31,218 nt of DNA, taken from positions 1-31,218 of the IMG/VR virus record IMGVR_UViG_3300005470_000014, one strand, 5' to 3'. Within the stretch, counting starts at the first letter, position 1. Each line of letters begins with the position of its first letter. The notes below the pieces were generated by a model that was not told the DNA's origin, did no database searches, and saw only the letters and a list, made by a program, of their open reading frames with translations. Of this stretch, positions 7,354-12,664 are shown piece after piece. The translations under genes and the position numbers were made by a program. Origin of the DNA: a virus.

Positions 7354-8847
7354 TTACCCGAATAAACTAAATTTTGATCTCATATTATATTGTTTTGTGT
7401 ATTTATTTTTTTTATTTGGATTTTCCCCTTGATTTGATAGTTGCCCTATGGCTACCCCTTCGTATGGTGTGACGTCTGCTACAGATAGCATCAGCGAATC
7501 AGCGAAATCTGGACTCCCGTCCGGAGGGTCAATAATTTTTATTTTTCCTGCTGTTGTTATTTGCCAACGCATGTCTGCTAGTTGTTGCTTTAATTTTTCA
7601 TCGTTTGGTATGGATATTAAATTCTCCTCAAATAATTCTCGTAAATGCCAGTAATGTTGAGCCTTTTGATTTAAAAACCTATCTCTCGGAATGTCTTTTC
7701 CTCTTTTTTTTGCTAATTTATCTTTAATATTTTTAAATGGGGCCCTTGATACTCTTACCCCTATACTATTATATTCCAACTCCTTAAGCCTGGAATGAAC
7801 GCCAGACCCTACGCCAATGCTATCCACTCTCAACGGGTCAGCCCTACTGATTAAGGGGCATACTAATTTAACTATTTGCATGGGTTCATTACAATCTAAG
7901 ACTCGTTGCCATTTCGCTATTCTGCGAATTCCGTCCCAATATGACTTAGTCAATACAGTAAGGTCCGTCCCACTATCTGCAGGGTCTAATCCCCATATTA
8001 TATTACCATCAATGGACCAGTCGTTATTAGATGCACGTATGATATGATCCCAAGGTATAAGTGCATCTTCCGCTGAGTCTGGAAATTCGGAATCATACAA
8101 AATCTTAAACTCTGTGGGGCTCAAATTATCTCGCTGATCGTCTATTTTTTCCTGTGATATCCTGCCTTCCATTACTCCTTGTTCCCAAGAAATATGAATA
8201 TTCCTATATTTAGAGTCTTTCCATGCGGCATAGAACTGGTTTGATTTATCCCAGGGGTTTCCTATCTGCACTATTTTAGTCTCGCCAATCCCAGAATCCT
8301 CCTCCATCCGGCTAACCTTCGTCCTGAATACCTCATAAGACAAGAGGCATGACTCATCTATGATTATCAACTGCCCGCCATGACCCATTAACCTGTCCCC
8401 TGTACCATAGCCTGATAATATACGTATATGGCAACCGTTTTTCATGGTTATATGAGTTTTGCTAACTTCTGTTTTTAACCGTTCCACGCTGCTGGCCCTG
8501 GTATCCACCAATCTCCTTAATTCTGGACTTACTATAATATTCTCAGCCACATACTCCATAAGCTTGCTTGACTGAGCACGCTGTGGGCTAATCACATCAA
8601 TCTCATGGCCTTCATTGATATAGGCCCATAATAGAATAGCAATCGCCACGGCCCACGTTTTCCCGTAACGAGTGTGTGCTGTGATGCAAATCCTTCTATC
8701 TGGTTTGAATACTATAACCTTAATTATTTCTTCCTCACCCGGTGTTATCTCTTGCTGAAACAATATCTTACATAGTGTATATACGTCCTGATCATTGACG
8801 GCTTGGTCAATGGCACAATGCCTGAAAAACTCCACCGCTATGGTCAT
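7354..8847 (-). CDS. terL: Terminase large subunit (DNA-packaging ATPase/nuclease)
   Basis: 497 residues from ATG 8847 behind GAGGAGG. The N-terminal ATPase has a Walker A-like AHTRYGKT (57-64) and Walker B LIIIDES (160-166, Asp164, Glu165). The C-terminal RNase H-like nuclease has probable metal-binding aspartates at Asp288 (WGLDPADSG), Asp342 (VDSIGVGSGV) and in FADSLML near residue 450. It drives genome packaging into the prohead and cuts concatemers. It directly follows the small subunit. Codon third positions are visibly more A/T-rich than in neighbouring genes, suggesting a different origin or recent exchange. Confidence 0.92.
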   Translation of the reverse strand: MTIAVEFFRHCAIDQAVNDQDVYTLCKILFQQEITPGEEEIIKVIVFKPDRRICITAHTRYGKTWAVAIAILLWAYINEGHEIDVISPQRAQSSKLMEYVAENIIVSPELRRLVDTRASSVERLKTEVSKTHITMKNGCHIRILSGYGTGDRLMGHGGQLIIIDESCLLSYEVFRTKVSRMEEDSGIGETKIVQIGNPWDKSNQFYAAWKDSKYRNIHISWEQGVMEGRISQEKIDDQRDNLSPTEFKILYDSEFPDSAEDALIPWDHIIRASNNDWSIDGNIIWGLDPADSGTDLTVLTKSYWDGIRRIAKWQRVLDCNEPMQIVKLVCPLISRADPLRVDSIGVGSGVHSRLKELEYNSIGVRVSRAPFKNIKDKLAKKRGKDIPRDRFLNQKAQHYWHLRELFEENLISIPNDEKLKQQLADMRWQITTAGKIKIIDPPDGSPDFADSLMLSVADVTPYEGVAIGQLSNQGENPNKKNKYTKQYNMRSKFSLFG

Positions 8848-9426
8848 TTAATCCTCCTCGATCTTGATAACTCGGCCCAGCTTATACGGGCAGCTAGGGC
8901 AGACCTCCGCACGGAACTGGTTAAAAAAATGCTCCTTGTCCTCCTCGGTCCATTCCTGCATCTGCTGGATAATGTTCACCTGGCGGTTATCAATGTAATC
9001 GCCAGCTATCACCACGTTGATCCGCTTGATGTCGGCCTCGGTCTTGATGGCTGTCACCATGTCCCTGAGTATCCGCCTCTTATCCTCCAGCTCTCCATAC
9101 TGCATGGCCTCAATCCAGAGCTGTTCATATCGGTCATATATCTGTGCAATCTTATTGGTTTTATCGACTGCTTCGTTAATAATTCTGGCCTTTTTTCTTG
9201 CTACTGGCTTCCTTTTGTCGAGGTACTGTTTAAACTGTTTGACATACCGTTCATCCTTCAAATAAGCGTAAAACGTCCCCCTTGATATGTCAAGCCTCCG
9301 GGCCATTTCTGACTTGGAAAATTTACATCCTGTATCTGCCATTTCTAGTATAAGTTTCCCATATTCCCGGGCGAACTCTTCAGGGGTCAGAGCACAAAAA
9401 CCAGATTGGTGTCCGTTCTTACTCAT
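8848..9426 (-). CDS. terS: Probable terminase small subunit
   Basis: 192 residues from ATG 9426, overlapping the upstream gene by 4 bp and abutting terL. Residues 35-60 (FSKSEMARRLDISRGTFYAYLK) are a helix-turn-helix that would recognise the packaging site. The middle is a long, probably coiled-coil helix (KARIINEAVDKTNKIAQIYDRYEQLW), which fits small-subunit oligomerisation. The end carries CPSC. The identification rests on the HTH plus coiled-coil arrangement and the position before terL. Confidence 0.75.
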   Translation of the reverse strand: MSKNGHQSGFCALTPEEFAREYGKLILEMADTGCKFSKSEMARRLDISRGTFYAYLKDERYVKQFKQYLDKRKPVARKKARIINEAVDKTNKIAQIYDRYEQLWIEAMQYGELEDKRRILRDMVTAIKTEADIKRINVVIAGDYIDNRQVNIIQQMQEWTEEDKEHFFNQFRAEVCPSCPYKLGRVIKIEED

Positions 9427-9656
9427 TCCTCTCGCCTGGTCCTCGGGAATACGTTATCATGCCACTCAATGCTCAGGCCATACGTGAATATTGGGCTTTG
9501 TTCGGTGAGCTCGGTGATGATGCCGTCGGTCACATCCGCCTCGATGATCTTCACATCTTCGACGGGCTTATAAGTGGCGATACCGTCGCCTGTGAACAGC
9601 GCTGGGGTTACTGTGTGCTTATTCTTTTGTTGTTGGAATCCATGATTGTAGAACAT
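9423..9656 (-). CDS. Small hypothetical protein upstream of terminase
   Basis: I chose ATG 9656 (GGAGG eight bases upstream), giving 77 residues; a TTG at 9662 would add two. It overlaps the next gene by 4 bp and starts just before the stop of the previous small gene, so the three are translationally linked. The sequence is acidic in the middle (VKIIEADVTDGIITEL) and basic at the end. No domain was recognised. Confidence 0.55.
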   Translation of the reverse strand: MFYNHGFQQQKNKHTVTPALFTGDGIATYKPVEDVKIIEADVTDGIITELTEQSPIFTYGLSIEWHDNVFPRTRREE

Positions 9657-9658
9657 TG

Positions 9659-9814
9659 TCAAGAGCCTCCAGGGTGGCTTTTGGTAAGTATTCCGTTAAT
9701 AAATAGGGTGACTGGCTTATTGTAGGCTGCAGGTAGGTTGGCGTTCTTGGTGTCGTTCACGTAAGAATTGAAAAGAGCGTCTATGATGTGTTGGTCGCTG
9801 TCGCCGTCGGCCAT
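9659..9814 (-). CDS. Small hypothetical protein, first gene of the virion operon
   Basis: From ATG 9814 it encodes 51 residues (MADGDSDQHIIDALFNSYV, then KPVTLFINGILTKSHPGGS). No ribosome-binding site precedes this ATG. The frame continues upstream without a stop, and a GGAGGT at 9854-9859 is correctly spaced for initiation at ATT 9847, which would add KFKIRIGRTI. It resembles a small beta-alpha protein of unknown function. The coding frame is supported by overlap with the next gene's start. Confidence 0.5.
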   Translation of the reverse strand: MADGDSDQHIIDALFNSYVNDTKNANLPAAYNKPVTLFINGILTKSHPGGS

Positions 9815-9853
9815 AATGGTCCTGCCTATTCGGATCTTGAACTTAATACGGAT

Positions 9854-9890
9854 ACCTCCATTAACAGATAAGAAGATGAGTTTATTTAAG
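9854..9890 (-). promoter_or_regulatory. Probable promoter and Shine-Dalgarno site of the virion operon
   Basis: On the minus strand CTTAAATAAA (9881-9890) resembles an archaeal TATA box. About 25 bp downstream lies GGAGGT (9854-9859), followed six bases later by ATT 9847. This is the only evident promoter before the terminase genes and diverges from the early promoter at about 10.55 kb. Confidence 0.4.
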
Positions 9891-9918
9891 CCTATCGGTA
9901 ATGATAAAGAAAAATAAG

Positions 9919-10110
9919 AAGCGAGGGGGCGGTGATCGAGGCCGGGGAGGGGTTTGAGCGACCGCCCACCTCTGAGGTGTATCTCCTCCTAGTCAATAGG
10001 TGACTTCATGGCTGTTGCGGAAAAGCGTGCGAGGTTTGACTCACTCCCAAAAAAAGAGCGTGAACTTGGAGGTTTCCGCATCATTTGAGTGGGATAGAGT
10101 GACCTCGCTG
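9919..10110. ncRNA. GC-rich structured region, candidate non-coding RNA or origin element
   Basis: Perfect inverted repeats cluster here: GGGCGGT/ACCGCCC (9927-9933/9961-9967), CACCTC/GAGGTG (9967-9972/9974-9979), GCGGAAA/TTTCCGC (10017-10023/10073-10079) and GCGAGGT/ACCTCGC (10029-10035/10102-10108). The last two pairs interlock, so they are either a pseudoknot or alternative folds. The stretch is much more GC-rich than the adjoining AT-rich DNA and has no convincing gene; a 26-codon frame at 10008-10088 has no ribosome-binding site. Strand and function are unknown. Confidence 0.35.
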
Positions 10111-10173
10111 TACTAGGTTATGTCAAGACTTCTATAAAAAGTTTTCTCTTAGCTATATTTAACCCCTTGTTAA

Positions 10174-10292
10174 TTATAATATATTTAACTCCCCTGCCCC
10201 CCTTGTACTAAAATTACCATACTACTTTATATACTATAATATAAAACTATTAAATAAGTTATAAGGGGGTAGGGGGAGTAAATATAATATAA
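10174..10292. other. Candidate replication origin: long imperfect inverted repeat around AT-rich DNA
   Basis: The left arm (about 10174-10204) and right arm (about 10259-10292) are near reverse complements over about 31 bp. Each combines an AT part (TTATAATATATTTA versus TAAATATAATATAA) with a C-run or G-run (CCCCTGCCCCCC versus GGGGGTAGGGGG). The roughly 55 bp between them is almost entirely A/T. G-run inverted repeats beside a duplex-unwinding stretch are the layout of many archaeal origins, and this lies at the divergence point of the two transcription blocks near the helicase operon. Confidence 0.45.
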
Positions 10293-10421
10293 GAAATTGA
10301 AGGTTAATTATATTTTACCATGATTTTAACTATAGCCAGTTCACCATCTTACTCTCCTAAATCTTACAACTCCTTAACATTGCCAAATATATTTAACTTG
10401 CAGAACGGATGAAAAGATGAG

Positions 10422-10443
10422 GTCCTCTGTCTTTTTCGAGGAC
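10422..10443. repeat. Inverted repeat GTCCTC/GAGGAC
   Basis: A perfect 6-bp stem (10422-10427/10438-10443) with a 10-base loop lies in the gene-free control region. No T-run follows on the plus strand, so it is not an obvious terminator. Confidence 0.3.
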
Positions 10444-10461
10444 AAAAGCGGGCTACTCAAT

Positions 10462-10492
10462 GTTATTAACTTTTCAGCCAAATGTTAATAAC
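10462..10492. promoter_or_regulatory. Paired near-palindromes, possible operator
   Basis: GTTATTAAC (10462-10470) and its reverse complement GTTAATAAC (10484-10492) are centred 22 bp apart, close to two helical turns. Both are embedded in similar flanks (AATG before, TTT after). They lie about 60 bp upstream of the early TATA box, which suits a dimeric regulator. Confidence 0.35.
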
Positions 10493-10547
10493 TTTACAGG
10501 CACTATATTTAACGAGGGTCTAAATATATGCAATTTGAAGGGTAAAC

Positions 10548-10604
10548 TATATATAAAATATATTTGAATGATGGTTATTGAACTTGGAGGTTCTTGAACA
10601 TGAC
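10548..10604 (+). promoter_or_regulatory. Early promoter 1 with shared leader
   Basis: A TATA box (TATATATAAAATATA, 10548-10562) lies about 45 bp before ATG 10600. The leader TATTGAACTTGGAGGTTCTT (10576-10595) carries a strong GGAGGT site and is nearly identical to that at 16902-16921 in front of the second early operon. Confidence 0.65.
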
Positions 10605-10950
10605 CGATAAAAAACCATCAACCGAGGAGCCTATCCTCGCAGTTTTAAAACGGCTGATAGAAGAGATAGATCAAGACTTGGACGACTGCAATGATATTTC
10701 ATATCAGCGACATCTGAACAGTAAAAAAAAGGGCTATTTATCCGCTCAGAAAATTGTATCTGATCGAGCTACGGGATTGGTATTGTTAATTAGCCGTTGC
10801 CGAGCGGGTGATACTTGCACTCTGGCTTGTCATCATAAACATTGGCATCTCCCTGTTGATAGCTGTGTTGATCAATGCTCAGCTCATCCGAGGGGCAAAT
10901 GTGAAAATTTTACAGCTGGAGTATTTTTAAAAAGGAGGCTGGAGCAGTGA
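10600..10950 (+). CDS. Cys/His-rich hypothetical protein, first early gene
   Basis: 116 residues from ATG 10600, the ATG served by GGAGGT; an upstream TTG is less likely. The N-terminal half is a charged helix (PILAVLKRLIEEIDQDLDD). The C-terminal half is rich in Cys and His (SRCRAGDTCTLACHHKH, then CVDQC and GKC), giving at least six cysteines that probably bind metal. It is the first gene after early promoter 1, so an early host-takeover or regulatory role is plausible, though no family is recognised. Confidence 0.65.
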   Translation: MTDKKPSTEEPILAVLKRLIEEIDQDLDDCNDISYQRHLNSKKKGYLSAQKIVSDRATGLVLLISRCRAGDTCTLACHHKHWHLPVDSCVDQCSAHPRGKCENFTAGVFLKRRLEQ

Positions 10951-11018
10951 GACTCTGGTCGATACATCCCTTATATTATATTACAGAGGGCGACAAAGAA
11001 CTATGGGGGAGAGGATAA
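10947..11018 (+). pseudogene. 23-residue remnant resembling the N-terminus of a pyrimidine dimer DNA glycosylase
   Basis: A GTG frame (GGAGG eight bases upstream, overlapping the previous stop by 3 bases) encodes MRLWSIHPLYY followed by GDKELWGRG and a stop. As I recall the bacterial/archaeal pyrimidine-dimer glycosylase family, these proteins begin MRLWSIHPKY with a Gly and an LW pair at the same spacing. Only the first 23 residues remain, with no continuation in another frame. It is either a truncated relic or a tiny translated peptide whose stop is 1 bp before the next ATG. Confidence 0.4.
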
Positions 11019-11019
11019 T

Positions 11020-11370
11020 ATGAATTATGGACAAGAGGATGAGTATAAAAAAGTATGTCAAAAGTGTAATACGCCTGGGTTAGCCTGGACCCAGGTGTCA
11101 GGACAATGGCGACTAGTGGACCGGGCTGGAGTGCTGCACGTATGCCCTCAGAACCAACAGACTGGCGGACAGCAGACCCCCAAGCCTCAGCAGAATGCAA
11201 AGAAACCTTATACGCCCAAGGCAGGCCCGGACGCTGAGAAGGTCAACACAGTGGCCATGATGGCCTGTGAGCTGTATATTGGGGCACGAGCCAACTCACC
11301 GAGCGAGGCTGTGCTCATGGCGATAGGGATATATAATCAAACGGTGGACCAGATCAAAGGAGCGAGATAA
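11020..11370 (+). CDS. Zinc-ribbon-like hypothetical protein
   Basis: 116 residues from ATG 11020, with GAGAGG upstream. Residues 13-42 (CQKC, then GQWRLVDRAGVLHVC) form a CxxC...HxC pattern common in small phage zinc proteins. A Gln/Pro/Lys-rich linker (43-70) leads to a helical C-terminal part (VAMMACELYIGAR, AVLMAIGIYNQTV). Metal binding is likely, a DNA or RNA role is inferred, and the specific function is unknown. Confidence 0.65.
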   Translation: MNYGQEDEYKKVCQKCNTPGLAWTQVSGQWRLVDRAGVLHVCPQNQQTGGQQTPKPQQNAKKPYTPKAGPDAEKVNTVAMMACELYIGARANSPSEAVLMAIGIYNQTVDQIKGAR

Positions 11371-11371
11371 A

Positions 11372-11599
11372 ATGGAACATACAAAAAATGAGTTTGAGGA
11401 ATGGAAAGAAAGGCCAGTAATGACCAAGGGATACCCAGGGAGCCCCCACAACTTTGAAGTGTCTAGGGAAATTGAAACCGATTATATGACGGGTCTTAAA
11501 AGAACTACCATTACAATGTCCTGGGTTGGAGAACTTGACAAGGATATCGCTGAAAAGTTTTCAATATTGAATGAGGCCATAATAAAAAAGATGGAGTGA
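11372..11599 (+). CDS. Small hypothetical protein
   Basis: 75 residues from ATG 11372, one base after the preceding stop, so it is almost certainly translated from the same message. It has a beta-rich middle (NFEVSREIETDY, RTTITMSWVG) and a C-terminal helix (AEKFSILNEAIIKKME). No motif was recognised. Confidence 0.6.
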   Translation: MEHTKNEFEEWKERPVMTKGYPGSPHNFEVSREIETDYMTGLKRTTITMSWVGELDKDIAEKFSILNEAIIKKME

Positions 11600-11604
11600 G
11601 ATAA

Positions 11605-11787
11605 ATGAGTAAAAAAGCGGAGTGCTGGGTTCCCACCTGCAAACGAAAAGAGTTCAAAGGGCACATGAAGGTCGAGAAGTTCAGGAACCCCGTGACAGGT
11701 AGGACCACCCGGGTCTATACCTGCAGCCGATGCCGTGATGACAACAAGGGCGATGATGTTAATGGAATATCAAAATTATTTAGATAA
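11605..11787 (+). CDS. Small four-cysteine zinc protein
   Basis: 60 residues from ATG 11605, with GGAGTGAG upstream in the end of the previous gene. Two Cys pairs (CWVPTC at 7-12 and CSRC near 40-43) are separated by about 27 mostly basic residues, the layout of a zinc ribbon. The tail is acidic then basic. It is one of several tiny metal-binding proteins in this early operon, possibly a nucleic-acid or protein-binding adaptor. Confidence 0.6.
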   Translation: MSKKAECWVPTCKRKEFKGHMKVEKFRNPVTGRTTRVYTCSRCRDDNKGDDVNGISKLFR

Positions 11788-11801
11788 ATGAGGACGATTA
11801 A

Positions 11802-12311
11802 ATGGGTAAAAAGGATTTTTATTGTGAGGTCCACGAAACCAGTGATTATATGGCTGTTGATGAGTGGGGTGTCCCTTACTGCCGATGGTGCAAAAAAGCC
11901 GAATGGAGAAACAAAATAAAAGAGGATGTGAACATGGGAAGAAAAAAGAAGCGAGGTCGACCGCCAAAGAAAAAAACAATACACAGGGCGACTAATGAAC
12001 TACCTATAAGAAAAAAGCCGCCTATACAGCCCTACAAACCGAACCCTAATGAGGCGAGGGTGTGCAAAACGTGCGGAGGGAGGGCGTCAGCTATTACCAT
12101 CAAAGTAGGTACTAGGACCCGCAGCATAAACCGATTTTTCTGCGAGGGTTGCGATGATATAACCGAGATCGAGATAATTCAATTAAAACCGATGAAAGTG
12201 ATCATAACTGAAGAATGCTACAATATCATTGCTGCGGTGGCTGAAGAGTACGACATACCGATGAGCAGAGCGGTAGAACGATTATTAACTAGAAAAGAGG
12301 GAGAACAATGA
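11802..12311 (+). CDS. Zinc-binding, AT-hook-like DNA-binding protein
   Basis: 169 residues from ATG 11802. Segments in order: a Cys/His cluster (YCEVHE, then YCRWCKK at about 26-32), an AT-hook-like basic stretch (KKKRGRPPKKK, about 47-57), a second zinc ribbon (CKTCGG and CEGC, about 87-113), and a C-terminal segment resembling a ribbon-helix-helix (MKVIITEECYNIIAAVAEEY). An internal ATG at 11935, just before the AT-hook, could give a shorter form. The combination strongly suggests a viral DNA-binding or transcription regulator. The stop overlaps the next start by 4 bp. Confidence 0.65.
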   Translation: MGKKDFYCEVHETSDYMAVDEWGVPYCRWCKKAEWRNKIKEDVNMGRKKKRGRPPKKKTIHRATNELPIRKKPPIQPYKPNPNEARVCKTCGGRASAITIKVGTRTRSINRFFCEGCDDITEIEIIQLKPMKVIITEECYNIIAAVAEEYDIPMSRAVERLLTRKEGEQ

Positions 12312-12664
12312 CCAATAAAAAAACGAGAGATGTGGAAATAACACCAAACCAGAACTATTCCATCCTGACCAATTTCAACGAGGAGCAGGCTGAGAGAGTG
12401 GAGAGAGTAAAGAATGCCTCAGGACTGCCCTGGACCGATTACATCGATGAGGCCAGTATAATGAGGGAGAACGGGCAATATGACGCTATGGAGCATGTTA
12501 TCAATAACGTCATAGAGCTGGCCGAGCAGATGACGCCAGGCTCGGGAAAATTATTGAAAATATTTAAACCGTATCTAAAAAGCCCCCCTCAGGATGGATT
12601 TATGGACCGTCTGGAGGAACACATACAGTACATTTTCACGGGGCGGAAAAATGATACCGAATGA
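12308..12664 (+). CDS. Hypothetical protein preceding the MCM helicase
   Basis: 118 residues from ATG 12308, overlapping the previous gene by 4 bp and the MCM gene by 14 bp. The sequence is mainly helical and acidic (NEEQAERVERVKNAS, DAMEHVINNVIELAEQM). No domain was recognised. Tight coupling to the helicase gene suggests a partner role such as loader or regulator, but this is inference from position only. Confidence 0.6.
   Translation: MTNKKTRDVEITPNQNYSILTNFNEEQAERVERVKNASGLPWTDYIDEASIMRENGQYDAMEHVINNVIELAEQMTPGSGKLLKIFKPYLKSPPQDGFMDRLEEHIQYIFTGRKNDTE

Larger units (their letters stand above)
10154..10513 (+). repeat. Four direct copies of TATATTTAAC (iteron-like)
   Basis: The exact 10-mer TATATTTAAC occurs at 10154-10163, 10180-10189, 10388-10397 and 10504-10513, always in the same orientation, within an otherwise gene-free AT-rich region. 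Spacing is irregular. The copies could be initiator or regulator binding sites. Confidence 0.5.

Noticed and set aside
10008-10088. 26-codon plus-strand frame starting MAVAEKRARFDSL
   Set aside because: No ribosome-binding site upstream, and it overlaps perfect stems that better explain the conservation-like pattern.
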